Assembly (NCBI RefSeq): GCF_002234675.1
Contig: NC_019864.2
Coordinates: forward strand, 21,454,582 to 21,518,581
Source: Oryzias latipes
Taxonomy: Eukaryota > Chordata > Actinopteri > Beloniformes > Adrianichthyidae
Direction of reading: 5' to 3'
Length of the DNA stretch: 64,000 nucleotides
Shown here: piece by piece, positions 47,101 to 59,869 of the stretch
Position numbering within the stretch: position 1 is the stretch's first letter
How the letters are laid out: each line of letters starts with the position of its first letter
Translations under genes and position numbers: made by a program
The notes under the pieces: model-generated
The model's input: the letters and a program-made list of their open reading frames with translations, nothing else
Databases searched by the model: none
Told to the model about the DNA's origin: nothing

Positions 47101-50100
47101 GGTTTTCTCCGGTTTATCATTAAAATCTTCTCCCATCTTTAATCCTGGTGAATTTCAAGGATTTCAAAGTTAGTAACTGGTGTTTTATTGTATAATAAAA
47201 AAGCAAATTTAGGGACTTATACAAACATTTGAATGAAAAACTCACCGAGATGCTGTTAAAAATGATCTTTTGTTGGATTTTCTCCATTCATATCTAAATA
47301 TGGATCAAATCTAAAACATTGAAGTTCCTAATTTTTCTGTTTTTTATTGCATAGTCATGTACATTTTTTTTAACTTACTAACAAATAGGTTTGCCTTCAA
47401 CATTTTTCTCTCAGATGCTAACAACTAAAAACAAAGATTTTCACATCAGGGCTGAAAAATAAAACAGAAATCGTAGTTAAAATATAATAAAATAGAAATC
47501 ATTGTTTATTTTGTCACTTAAAGATATAACATTTTCTGTAGAAAGTGCAGAAAAAACACACAATTAAAGTCAGTTTCATTTGTTGGTGTACCTCAGGGCT
47601 TTGTATTGGTGCTCCAAAGAAAATACATTCAGCAATAAGGATGAATTTACAATTACCGGTAATTCAATTTTATTTTTATTGCATATAACTATTTAATATT
47701 GCTAATTTAACTCAAATATTTAGAGATAAGTAATTCTGCATGTGTACCCATTTCATTCCTTCATTCATTTTCTAAAGCCATTTTGTGGGGCTACTCGTGG
47801 GCGAAGGGAGGGGATATCCTGGAGACGTCGCCAGTCTGTCACAGGGCCACAAATCACACACCTATGCACACTCACAACAATTTACAGTAACCAATTAACC
47901 TATGAAGCATGATTTTGGACGGTGTGAGGAACCCAGAGTCCCCTGTGAAGACCCACGCAAGCACAGGGAGAACATGCAAAGGTCCCCAATTGTTGTTCTG
48001 TTTCAGGTTCCCCGGCTGGGACTTGAACCGGGGGTATCTCTGGAGTGTGCTAACCACTGCCCCACCGCGACTCCACTTGGGCGAAATTATTTATTTTCCA
48101 ACCCTGCGAAATTTAAATTAGCCTGATGAAGTTGTTAAGAGCGTATATATGTGGTTAACCGTGATTTTCTTATCTGGCTCTTGGAATTGGCAAAGAAAAT
48201 GAGAGCACGTCTTAGAAAGAAATGCTTATTTATCCATTTTTTCCCAACTTTTTAACAGGTTAGAAGAGAACTACGAGATTGCTGAAGGTGTATGCATCCC
48301 CAGAAGTGCCCTCTACATGCATTACCTGGACTTCAGTGAGAAGCACGACACGCAGCCGGTGAACGCAGCAAGCTTTGGAAAGGTGACCGTCTTATGTCAG
48401 TGTTGATGGGATTTAAAACTCGTATCACTTCCAGGGGGATTTGGATGAAAACCAACATACGTATTTTTTCAATTTTACGCTCGGCTTCTGATGGCTAAGG
48501 TGGGCTTTTTAGTGACTCCATCAGTCATAATCTGCCGCTGCAGCTCAGTGTGAGCACATCATCTAAAGCCAAAGGAGATGTGCTTTCCTCTGTTCCCACA
48601 ACCCCAAGAAGTCCCTCAAACCTTTCTACCCCCAGCCATCCGCTGTACCTTGGACTCCAGCCCCAACCCCCAACCCCAATCCGGCCCCCGCTCCTCCACC
48701 TCTCCTGTCGGAAGATATTGAAAAAAAGAAGGGGCCTGGATTAATGTGTAATTAAAGGAAATTTGGAAGGGTGAGATGTTGCGGAATGTTAGATCAGTGG
48801 CTGGAGCAGTGTGGGGTGTCCTTTAGGAAGGCTTCATTGATTCGGGACAAAAAAACCAGAGAGGGCCTGCACTGCCTCCCTGTCTGCTCATTTATCAAGC
48901 GGGGCCTGACAGAAACTTCACAGCTTGGCCCCTTTTTTTCATCGCACACAATGGAGAGCTACACTGTTTGCTAAAGTTTCTGCACCAGGAGCCGGACCGA
49001 GGAGCCAATCTCTTCGGACAAAAAGGGGAGGAAAGGAAGGAGGTGTGAGGATGAGGGGAGGCAGTTGATGAAGAAAAAAGTAATGCTGGATGTCATAACT
49101 GGATTTTTTTTTTTTATTTAAGTCACAAACCCCCCTATGGATTTTATTTTAGAAAAACTCTACTGATTTTTCTTTATTTAAAAAAAAATTATAGATTTTT
49201 TAAACCAAGTCTATTTAAGTAAGGAATGTTATACTTACTTTTACTGACCTAAAATTTGATTTAAACTAATTTCAGATTTTATTTTTTAACATCAGTGAAT
49301 TGCTTTGATGCTTAACAATAAAATTACTAGAAAATAGTAAAATATCTGTCCATGGAGCAAGTCATTTTTATTAGGCAAGAAATCTTACAGTAATAAATCA
49401 AAATGTAGATAAAAGGAATTCCATTCAAGCATTCCAAAACAGGAAAGATAATCTATAAAGTTATTTGTTAGATAGAATGTTGTACAGCTCGATAATAGGA
49501 ATTTTTTTGCTATTTGGTCTGCATCGTTGGAGTGGTTATGCATATCATTTGTATGTAATGTGGTTGTTTTTTTAATTTACAGTTGCAAAAGCAAGTGTAA
49601 TCATTGGAAATGACTAATTTTATAGAAAAATGTGAAAAAAATGAGAAAACCATCTTAGTACAAGTTGTCCCACCTTAATAGATCCTATTAAAATCTAAAA
49701 CTAGCACTTATTCTTTGAACATAAATCAACATTTTTGTTTAAAAAATAATGACAATGATAACTTGTCTGAACTAGACAAGTTAGGTGAACTATAACATCC
49801 CTTTTTTGCCTTAATTCATGTTTTTCTATTGTAGAGAGTTTGGAGCAAAATGATTTTTGACTCATCACTCAAAAAGTGCTGATTTTAAGAAGATTTTGGA
49901 AAGCTGCAGAGCAAAGAGAAGTCAAAACAGCTTAAAAACCTGGTCAAATATCTTGAATGACTAAAAACAAGGTTTGAAATCTTTGCAAGGATCAAATAGT
50001 TTGTAGTTAAAACTTTAAACACGTTTTTTATTTCTCCCAATAAACAGATTATAAGGCAACAGTTTCCAGCACTAACCACCAGAAGATTGGGAACCAGGGG

Positions 50101-53100
50101 CCAGTCAAAGTAAGAACATTTCAAGAACATCAAAACCGTTTCTTATTTTTAGCCTTTTGGTAAAGATTTGACCTTATATTAAAAAAAAAAAGGTAATAAA
50201 TGTACAGTATTTAATGAACTGTTTAGCCTTGCAGGCTTTTGCTTAGTCCTCCTTCGTTGCGTCTCCTCTCCTCAGGTATCACTACTATGGCATCGCAGTG
50301 AAGGAGTCGTCTCCGTACTACGACGTGATGTACTCCAAGAAAGGAGCGGCGTGGGTGAACGAGACGGGGAAGAAAGAGGTCACGAAGCAGACAGTGGCGT
50401 ATTCACCGCGCTCCAAACTGGGGACGCTCCTGCCAGAGTTCCCAAATGTCAAAGACCTAAATTTGCCTGCCAGCCTGCCAGAGGAGAGGGTAAACAGGAG
50501 TCCATCTTTACAGACCCCCCATCCCTCCTTCACACCTCACTTCTCTCACCATCTTGGTGCCCCCTCCTCTAGTTCTTTTATCTGAGTTTAGAGAAGGACC
50601 TTAAGGATTTATGTGCTGCCTCCACACTAACTCTTAATCTTTTAGGGCAGATAATAAGATCTCAGACAAAGGACAGGCACTAGCTGTCTGGCTTTTTAAG
50701 GGAGGCCATGATTTTAAATTGTTTGTGTTTTGCTGATCTGTAAAGGCTGTTTTATATTACTTTTCTCCAGCCTGGACTTGCAGCATAAATTTATTGCGTC
50801 TCATGCTTTGTTTAAGATTTATCCTCTTGTTTTTGCTGCACTTGTTTTTCTCCAGAAGTTACGGGGAGAGGGCTATTAATTCTGTGCTGCAGTTGGATTA
50901 ACACTCGGTTGTCGCCCACAGGTGTCGACCTTCATCATGATGTACAGAACACACTGTCAGAGGATACTGGACACTGTTATCCGAGCCAACTTTGACGAGG
51001 TGAAGCTTCCATTTTCCTGAGCAGTGTCACCTCAGCTGGAGGAAGCTTCACTTCCTTTGTTTCATCTGTAGGTTCAAAGCTTCCTGCTGCACTTCTGGCA
51101 GGGCATGCCCCCCCACATGCTGCCTGTCCTCGGCTCCCCCACTGTGGTGAACATCGTCGGCGTCTGCGACTCCATCCTCTACAAGGCCATTTCCGGGGTT
51201 CTGATGCCCACCGTCCTTCAAGCACTGCCTGACAGGTGAGCGCCAGGATTATTCCTGACCTTCCTGTGTCAACAAATCCATACAACCACACAACTGTTAG
51301 ACACACGCTTTAAACACATTCCTTTAAAGTTTAGATTTTAAAATTGTTTACTTTTAGGTCAAATGCGTTTCTAGTTCTGGACGATGGTCGTGTCCATGCA
51401 TTGTTTTTTAGTTTAAAACTAATACAATTTCAGACTCAGTGGGAATGTAATCACCCTGAACTCAAAGCTCTTGATGAATTTAAGGAAATTTGAGATAAAG
51501 TGATTTTAAAATAAAAGAAATCTGACTAAATTTAAAAAAAAGGAAAATTAAAAAGAGAGAGTTTCAATTTCAAGTTTTACATTAACTTTTGTTGTTCAAA
51601 TTTTTAATATTTCTTTCAAGTTTAAAATATATTTTGGTTGTATATATTATCAAATTTACAATTTTATTTTTCAAAATTTCAAAATTCTCCCTTCAAGTTT
51701 ACAAGGTGTGGTTTCGAGCATAAAAGTTAATCAAGTTTTCTCTTTTTCTTTCTTCCAAATTTATAAATTGTTTTTTTATTCACTTTTACCTGATCCTAAT
51801 ATGACACCATGGTTCCTTTTTTTAAAATACACAAACTTGAAAATAGTAGTAATCAAAAGTTAAGTTGGAAAATCTTAAAGTCAAAAGTTAAGTCAAATTC
51901 TGTCATCCAAAGTTTAAATGAAAACAAGATAATGGGAACAATATTAGAGATATTAAAATAAGGATCCAGAGAAAAAACAAAAACAAATTTTGTTCTTGTT
52001 TTTTTTTTTAAATAAAATAAAAAAAAGCATAAACCTTTAATTTGAGTGTACTTTTACATATACAAATGTAGCATAAAAAGCTTCAGGTTTTATAGAATTT
52101 TAAACACAATACCATTTTCATTTTTCATCTAATCTATCTACAATGTTTTTCCTGCTTTCATAATTCTGCCTAATTGTCCTTTCTCCACAGTTTGACTCAG
52201 GTTATCCGAAAATTTGCCAAACAACTTGACGAATGGCTTAAAATAGCACTTCACGACCTTCCCGAAAACCTGAGAAATATCAAATTTGAGTGTAAGTTTT
52301 TAAAATGCTACCTGCTTTATTGTTTTTATTAACCAAATAGCTGAAATTGAAGGATTTTTCTTATTTTTCTGCTTCCAGTGTCCCGGAGATTCTCTCAGAT
52401 CCTGAAGCGGCAAACGTCGTTAAACCATCTATGTCAGGTGCCTGTCAGGTTCTGGACAGTTTCCATTACGTCCATGATAGAACATTTCAAGTCCAGAGAG
52501 ACCCGGGGGTGCTTGGTGTGTCATTCTGCGCGTCTCTACATTTTTCAGGCGTCCCGGACTGTAATAAACAGTGCGGATATCACTTTTCAAATGCTGGAGG
52601 ACTGGAGGAACGTGGACCTGAACAGCATCACCAAGCAGACACTTTACACTATGGAGGACTCTCAGGAGGAGCACAGGCGGATCATCATCCAGCGTAAGTC
52701 CACAGAAGATTCCAGTAGCATTGCTAAGGGGACACCTAAAGGTTTAACCAGTCCTGTCTTCTTCTGAGGAGCTTTCTCCGTTCTGTCCTGACGGAGTAGA
52801 GGTTGCTGAAATGTAGACGCTCTGGTTTTCCGATGCAGCTTTATGTCCTGATTCTGGTTTTGAAGTGTGAGTTGATGTCCTGGCTGCTGTCACAGTGTAT
52901 CAGGAGTTTGACCGCTTATTGGAGGAGCAGTCCCCGATCGAGGCGTACATCGAGTGGCTGGATTCCATGGTGGACCGCTGCGTCGTCAAGGTGAGTGTCA
53001 TTGTAACAAGTCGACTCTTGAAAGCTGCTGAGATGTTTTTTTTTTAAGAGTCTGACTTTAAGATGCACCAATGAAGAAACTTTTTTCCCAAAAATGCAGA

Positions 53101-56100
53101 AAACCAGGTTGGAATAAATAGTTGAAGCAAAACTTTGATCGTCTTCCTGGCAGGGACACCTGCAGCTTAAAGCCGCTCGTCTTTCTCCCACAGAGCCACT
53201 TACACTGCAGTCCTCCCAGTTAATGATGTCTTCAAGCTTCCCATTTGCGTCCATTATGTGCCAGATATGGGCTTGTAAAATTTGGTCGCCTTGGCAACGT
53301 CTTGCACCGCCCAGACAATAGTTCAATAGGAAGGCGTGTCCCTGGGGGCAAATTAAATAGTTGACTTGTTGACATGTTTTTCGTTCCTGAGGGTTAAGCC
53401 CCAATACGGACCCGGGGGTTAATTCTGCCCCAGCATCCTCACCCTTCCCCCTCTTTTCTCATGGAAATGTTCTCTCTAGGTGGCAGGAAAGAGGCCCGGT
53501 TGCCTGAAGAAGGTGGCTCAACAGTTCCTGCTGATGTGGTCGTGTTTTGGTACCAGAGTCATCCGGGATATGACCCTCCACAGCGCGCCCAGCTTCGGTG
53601 AGCAGACGCTGCTTCTCATTATGTCTTCATAAAGAAGGATGTCCTGAAAGTTCAGGGGGGGGGGGGGGATTTTATTTTTATTTTTTGCACAAAATCCTGT
53701 TGCAGAATTTCTTTTAATTTTTTCAGAATTCTATAAAAAATTTGTCACCTACAGAATCAAAAACCATTCATGAATTTCCCTTAAAAAAGGAACCGTTTGA
53801 GTTTTTTGTGAAACCTGATGCTTTCTGCTTCCTGATCGGTGTCATCAGGGAGGATTTTTTGAAATTTCTCTGGACCTCTCGGCCACTTAAGTCCAAACTG
53901 AGCAGGAAGGAGGAGAAAATGGCAGAAGCTTTAACGGCCTGCTGTGTACGACCCGAGTCTGAGCTGTAAAAGCGGGAGGAAAGAGAATGGCTTCCCTTTC
54001 GTCTGTCCTCCCTCATGTCCTTCGGCTTGTCTGTGAATATCAAAGACACAGCTGGTCGCGGTGTTTTGATAAAGCCAATCTCTGTGGACAAACAGCTAAT
54101 TAACAAAAGGCGCCCCTCCCCTCTCCCGGTGTGTTTGCCCGTCTTTTCCATTTTATGAGCGGTCAGTATTACACCCCGCTCCTCCTGAATGGCCACAAGT
54201 GTTTATTATGCACACGGCAGCATCGGCGGCCGGCACAATGACACAGTTGATGACACCCCCCCCATTCAAATGCTTCATTCTCATCCTTCTTGTGACCTCA
54301 GGGGTTGGCTGACATATTTTTCTGGCTCTGAGGCAGAGCACGGAAAGGAGAGCAGCCGCTTCCTGTTAATGACGGGATCTGATGTCAGCCTGTCCTGTTT
54401 TAACTTTTTTTTTACCCCCATCAACTGGAATCCTGACATTTTTCCTGTAAAAGTTGGCCGTTTCTGTCCACAGGCTCCTTCCACCTGATCCATCTCATGT
54501 TTGATGACTATGTGCTTTACCTGTTGGAGTCTCTGCACTGTCAGGAGAGAGCCAACGACCTGATGAGGGCCATGAAGGGCGAGGGGGTCACAGGTGAGCC
54601 CACAGCTGCAGGGACATCCCAGAAACATGCAGATGTCACCAGAAACTAAACAGATTCCCAAAGCGTCTTTCGGCTATTTTATTCATTCATGATACATTTA
54701 TTTGTAAAAAAAATATATATACTAATAGGTCAGCCACATTTGGATACTGTTTCCTTTCATTTTTATTATTAATGTTGTTTTTTTAATTGTTTTATATCTA
54801 CTGATACTCAACTAAGCTTTGGTTTGAATTAGCCTTATTTTAATATGAAAAGTAAATTGAAACTGTTTTTTTTTTTTTTTGTATTTTTACTTTTTTGCAG
54901 CTTCTTGAAATGTCTCAGCTGTGAATTCTGTAAAAATTTTAAATATTAAAACAAAGATCATCAAACAGAAAACTCTTTTTTTGGGAGTTTAGTTCATTTT
55001 TATACTGAAAAGAATTCCTATTTGCTTGTCGTAGCTGAGACGGCTAGAAGTAAAATGCATCAAAGGGGAATAAAACAACCTTTTCTTCACTTCTTTAGCG
55101 AGTGTTTTGATAAATTAAGCAGGTCTTAAAGGATTTCCGTGTCATCGGTTTATGTAAATGTCGTGTGTTAAAGAAGCAGTTGTGTCTCTTCAGCAGAACC
55201 AGAGGAGGAATTCACGCTTTCAGAAACCACTCCCACCTCCCCGTCTCCAGGGTCATACTCCCCTGCTCGATCAGTCAACTCCGTCAGCGTCTCCTCGGTT
55301 GGTTCTCCCACAGCTGCGGTGTCCCCGGAGTTCACCGGAGTGAGCGCCTCCACAGGTGAGACCGGGCTCCCCCAGGGGTCACTTCCTGTGAACGAGCAGT
55401 GGAACGGACCTTCCTGCACTGAGCTGCTGTGCCACAAACGTTTGTGTTCACACGTGTCTACCAGGTGCTGTGCAGTCATATACCTGGTCCCTTACATACA
55501 CAGTGACAACAGCTGGTGGTTCTACTCCGGAGGCTGGACAGCAGCTGTCCTGCATGAGGAGCAGCGCTCCGGCCCCCCCTCCGTCCTCCACCCACCGGAT
55601 GCCGGTTTATCCCCACAGAGAAGAGCACGGGTAAATATGACCCGAGTTTCAAAACAAGATTTTAAGATAGTTTTCATTCAATTAAATATCCTTTTTTTCC
55701 TTTATGCTTCCGTAGTTACCCTGGTAGCTACAACTACAGCAGCTACAGCAATCAGCATCCTCACTCCATCCAGGGCCAGTATCCCAGTCTGGCACACGAG
55801 GCGGCAATCCCAGCCCCCCTTCACTACTCCACCTACCACCGCTCATCTGCACAGGTCCGTCCCTCAGAGCCGGTGTTTGCTGGCATTTTCATGAATGAAT
55901 AAACTTCCCCAACTTTAAAAAGTAGTATAAAGTAATGTTGAAGAAGTGGTTCCTATCTCATTCTCCAATATCTGCATGAATATTTGTAGTCATTTTGCTT
56001 ATGTTCATTACAACAAAGAAATAAAACGGCAAACATAAAATATTCTTACTGTAGTCACAGAACAAAACTAAAGATTGCTAGATTGTAGGTTAAAACTTTG

Positions 56101-59100
56101 CACAAAAAAGGTAATGGGAATACATTTTAGGTGTCTTTTAAATATAGGATGATTGTGTCTTAAAAAAGATTAAACAAAACATCTTTAAATGGAATTAACT
56201 TTAATAACAAACTACAAGTGGGTGGTAATTTCTAGAATAATGCACAGCAACTTTTCATCATCTATATCATAAAATCATCTTTATCCTCTAAATATAAACT
56301 TAAAATAAATTTAAAGTATTAAAAAATATGAAATAAATTATGAAAAGTGTTAAGCTCCCTGTATTTAACCACTTAACCTTCAAATAAGATAAATATATCA
56401 AAAGTATTTGCAGTTTTAACAGCCAAATTACAATTGTAAAATACGAAACCCTACGTCTGCAGTGATGAAGATGAAGAACGTTATGTATTTACCGTACTTT
56501 ATTGCATCATCAATGTCTCTTTGGTTTCATCTCTCAATGGAAGTGAGTGTGAACATAACTGTAACATGTGATATAAGGTTACAACCAACAATTCTGATGA
56601 TTGGTGACTCATCAATCAAACATTTCTTGATTTAACCAATTAATCCAGATTTTTTTGCAGCATTTATAAATGGTTTTTATTTCTGTACCAAACAAAATTG
56701 TAATGTTTATTCCAAAAGTATGAAATCAAAGTTAAAGCAGAAAGAAGGTCTGGACTTTTTAAAATGTTTTCTTTTATTCTTATTGATTTTTAAGCTGAAC
56801 CCACAAGTTCCCATCTATTGAGATGTTTTTAGTCCTTTTGATTTACAACAGATTTCAGTGTGAATTAGTGTTTTTTCACTTTTAGTTAATTGTATATGAA
56901 TTCATAAAGCTAAGAATTGTATTTCTTACAGAGCCCTGAACAAGACATTAAAAAAATTGTTACATCTAAATAATTATTTGAAGCCTCAATTTAGTATTTT
57001 ACTGTGAAAAATTAGTATTGTGTTAGCATTTTATGCACACAAATTAATATTATAGTATCATCAAGTCCTATTACTAATTTGTGCCCACGAAATACTCTTT
57101 TCTGTTTTAACATTTTTATTGTTATTTTGAGAAAAACAAACAGCAACAGAAGAAAGAAAAAAAGAAAAAAATTCCAGCACAACAAAGTCAGAGCACGGAG
57201 GCAAACACATCAGATAGTTACATACATCTAGTACATTTCATAGATTATATCATGGGGAACCAGATTATCATTAGTTCAATCAGAGGACAAGGTTTGGACT
57301 GCCTAAAGAATGTTGACTAGATCACCAGGAAGATGATCAAGCAGAGGCTTCCATAGTTTTTAAAAAGCATCAGAGTTGCCCTTTAAGAGGCCTCTGAGGC
57401 GCTCCATAGGAAGAACTTTGAATGCCTCTCTGTACCACTGCGTGGCAGAAGGAGGTTATCCCTGAATCCACTTCAGCAGGATGTATCGTCTTGCCAGTTT
57501 ATGTAATAAAACCATCGCCTGACCAGATAGAGGTGGTCTCTCCACAGGTACGCCAAGAAGAAACAGCGCAGGGCTCAGAGGGATTGTTCTGTGAAAAATA
57601 CAGCTGAGTTCTTTTACAATGTTTTTCCAGAATCTAGTGATCAAAGGATATTGCCAGATACAGTGATAGTAGGTTCCTAAACCAGTTTTACATTTTATCG
57701 AAGAGGGGAACATTGAGGATTGAGTCTATGCAGAAGCTGTTGGGTGGATTGAAGTCTGTGCAGAATTCTATATTGATTTTCTCTTAGTCTGTCGCAGATG
57801 AACACGGTCTTGGCAGATACAAAAGACGAAATACTCTTTTGCGCACAAAATGATCATTTGTGCCGACAAAATGCTAAATTGTACGCACAAAATGCTCAAC
57901 AGTGCATACAAATGTTAATTGTTATGTCCAATTAATAACTTGTGGCCACAATTTAGCATTTTATGGCCAAAAAGTATTTATAAGTATTGTATTAGCATTT
58001 TCCAGGCACAAATTACCTTTTTGTGCACAGTATTTTAACATAATCAATTTGTACTACTAGTTTGGCCTCAAAATGTTCATTTGTGCTCACAAAATGTTAA
58101 TTTGTGTACACAAAATGCTAATTTGAGTCCACAAAATACTCTTTTGTGTACGGAAAATGTTAATTTCTGCGCACAAAATACTAATTTGGGTATGCAAAAT
58201 GTTTCTTTTTGTCCACAAAATGCTAATTTGTGTATGCAAAATGTTTCTTATTGTCCACATAATGCTAATTTGTACGGTGGTCAAAAAATACACAAAAGGT
58301 CTGTCTACAAGTTTTTAGCACAATTAATTATTTTGACAAATTGCTGCACACTAACCTGAATTTCATTTCAAATAAAACTAAAAGTAAGACAAACAGGGTG
58401 AGTGATATCTATTCATATTAAAGCTTTCAAGCAAATGGTGTGAATTCCCTCTTTTGGTGGCGGTTTCCTGTGGAGGGTCCTCCAGCCTCTGCTGCCGGTA
58501 TGGGAGGGGATCAGCTGGGCCTCAGCGCTGCCTCCCCACACCGCGGAAGCAGACAGTGAAAGGTGGCTCGGCTGGGGCCAAGAGGGGCCCAGCTCTGTTA
58601 CTTCTCCTTCCAGCTCTCAATAGTCTCTTCATCTGTTTGAGGCAGTGGTCATGGAGCGGGGCAAGGGGGCGTTTATTAAAATATTGTTATTCAATGGTCT
58701 CTTTTCTGCCTGTGAACAAGAGGCAGCTGAGTCGTCCGTCCTGTCCTGACCGTCTTTTTCCATGCTGTGATCCCTCATAATGGAATCGACTGTCGTGTTT
58801 ATATTTAGCAAGAAAAAGGAAAAAAACGTTTTACTTCCACATTTTTAAGACCCGTCTGAGCTTAAATGGGTCACAATGCTCGCGCTTTGTCAGTGAAAGA
58901 GGTCAGATGCGCAGCTGAAAACTCTTCCGGATCTCAATTTATCGGAAATATTTTTGTCAGGAGGCCATTTTTGTGCTATTTAGGATTGGCTTCCAAACGC
59001 AACAAAAAAATTACCAAATTTCTTGAGCTTAAGTCTCTAATTGTAAGGCATTGTCTTAATACAGGAAATGGTTATCAGCAAGATCACTTTACAACCAGTT

Positions 59101-59869
59101 CTAAGAGCCTTAAATACTTGGAATATAAGACCAGCAGGGTTTAACAGTCACTATTGCACAGGAAAGAGAATCTGCGTTTACTGTCTGAGGAAATCTGTCT
59201 GTTGTCCAGGTTCTGTTGTCCCAGAACTTTTCTTCTTCAAAGCAACAGGAGTTCAAAGGTTCACCTAGAAGAAGTTCCCCACCTCATCCAATGAACTTAT
59301 TAGGAGATGTTTAACCTTAAAACCCTCCCTAAAATCTTTATTTTTGAATGTTAAACCATCTGTTTCATATTTATCAGTAAATTACCAACCGGATAGAATT
59401 TATTTTTCATTAAATTAAATTTAAATTTTTTTAAATAAACTTCTGCAGTTTTAGTTATTTTATAACACAGTAGATGTCACTGCAACATGAATAAAAAATT
59501 CATTAATTGTTTCATTGTATGGAAAAAAATCTTTAATAGATTTAGCAAAGGAAAGGCTTCATTGTCATGTTTTAAACTCTCCACTCTTGGTTTTTTCCTC
59601 TGCAGTACCAACAGATGTCTCGAATGGAGCCCTGTCTGATGGGCAGTACTCCTCGTTTGCACCCTTCGCCTGTCGCCCCCCGGTGGCCGGATGTGTCCCC
59701 TGCCAACAGCTGTTACACGAGCCCACCTTTGCATTCATCCCGTTACGCCCCCTCTGGGGACATGTACTCTCCCCTAGGCCCTCGCAGGAACTCGGAGTAT
59801 GAACATTCGCAGCATTTTCCTGGCTTTGCGTACATAAATGGTGAAGCCACCACAGGCTGGGCCAAATAA
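44180..59869 (+). CDS. rfx4: Transcription factor RFX4, complete, 18 coding exons
   Basis: RFX4 is a winged-helix factor binding X-box DNA. In vertebrates it is needed for dorsal midline brain patterning and ciliary gene control. Exons: 44180-44222, 45881-45967, 46131-46191, 48259-48382, 50048-50109, 50276-50489, 50922-50999, 51072-51235, 52191-52291, 52379-52437, 52549-52693, 52896-52990, 53480-53597, 54474-54593, 55194-55355, 55465-55630, 55716-55854, 59606-59869. They join in frame to 733 aa; human is about 735. The start [14 protein letters not shown] matches the human brain form as I recall it. The RFX DNA-binding domain runs about 58-138 ([29 protein letters not shown]). The extended dimerization region follows ([51 protein letters not shown]). 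The C-terminal tail is Ser/Pro/Tyr-rich and ends [15 protein letters not shown]. Splice phases are consistent throughout. Confidence 0.97.
45420..45760. other. Candidate conserved noncoding stretch in rfx4 intron 1
   Basis: GC-balanced and repeat-free within an AT-rich intron. It has a SOX-type GGGACAATGG (about 45494-45503), GAACAATG (about 45579) and a TTTATGTAAATAAAGC stretch. There is no exon. Enhancer function is inferred from motifs and composition. Confidence 0.35.
47755..48078 (-). repeat. tRNA-headed SINE-like element, second copy, minus orientation
   Basis: It has the same block order as 9840-10216: GTCGCCAGTCTGTCACAGGG, TTTTGGACGGTGTGAGGAAC, GGGAGAACATGCAAAG, and a minus-strand tRNA-like head with GGTTCAAGTCCC. 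It is more deleted than the first copy. It lies in rfx4 intron 3. Confidence 0.75.
48490..49070. other. Candidate conserved noncoding stretch in rfx4 intron 4
   Basis: GC-balanced, repeat-free, and containing GGATTAATGTGTAATTAAAGG (homeodomain-type words, about 48740). The rest of intron 4 (49080-50040) is AT-rich and featureless. Confidence 0.3.
53150..53460. other. Candidate regulatory stretch in rfx4 intron 12 with an X-box
   Basis: A GC-balanced island within the intron, ending just before exon 13. It holds the X-box match at 53285-53298 and TTAATGATG and AATTAAATAG words. No coding potential is seen. Confidence 0.4.
53285..53298. promoter_or_regulatory. Perfect RFX X-box match
   Basis: GTCGCCTTGGCAAC fits the RFX consensus GTNRCC-N(0-3)-RGYAAC at every fixed position, with a 2-bp spacer. 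It is within rfx4 itself, about 190 bp before exon 13. RFX4 binding is inferred. Confidence 0.6.
53990..54420. other. Candidate conserved noncoding stretch in rfx4 intron 13
   Basis: GC-balanced and repeat-free. It contains AATATCAAAGACACAGCTGG (TCF/LEF-like ATCAAAG and E-box CAGCTG, about 54037) and AGCTAATTAACAAAAGG (homeodomain plus SOX-like, about 54093). It is not coding. Function is inferred. Confidence 0.35.
56985..57101. repeat. Left part of the 21-bp minisatellite region
   Basis: Diverged units such as TTAGCATTTTATGCACACAA and TACTAATTTGTGCCCACGAA are related to the array beyond the L1 insertion, which splits the region. Confidence 0.6.
57102..57825 (-). mobile_element. 5'-truncated L1 fragment with 15-bp target-site duplication
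   Basis: The minus strand encodes [20 protein letters not shown] and [17 protein letters not shown], typical of the C-terminal region of fish L1 ORF2. The 15-bp direct repeat ACGAAATACTCTTTT flanks it at 57087-57101 and 57826-57840. On the L1 strand the duplication starts AAAAGAG, as L1 target cleavage would predict. It is in rfx4 intron 17. Confidence 0.85.
57826..58275. repeat. Degenerate 21-bp minisatellite
   Basis: Units like ATGTTAATTTGTGTACACAAA repeat about nine times from 58086 to 58275, with older and partly inverted units from 57841 on. Later units alternate ATGCTAA and ATGTTTC starts, giving a 42-bp higher-order period. The open frame across it is a consequence of a period divisible by three. 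Confidence 0.85.
58430..58800. other. Candidate conserved noncoding stretch in rfx4 intron 17
   Basis: GC-balanced sequence after the minisatellite with TTATTAAAATATTG and TATTCAATGG words and no repeat. It does not look coding. Regulatory use is a guess. Confidence 0.25.

Noticed and set aside
57841-58275. CRISPR-like array
   Set aside because: Units are contiguous 21-bp tandem repeats without unique spacers, in a vertebrate intron.
58081-58359. ORF coding a Cys/Asn-rich heptapeptide repeat protein
   Set aside because: The frame stays open only because a 21-bp minisatellite has a period divisible by three. There is no splice or promoter context, and it lies in an rfx4 intron.
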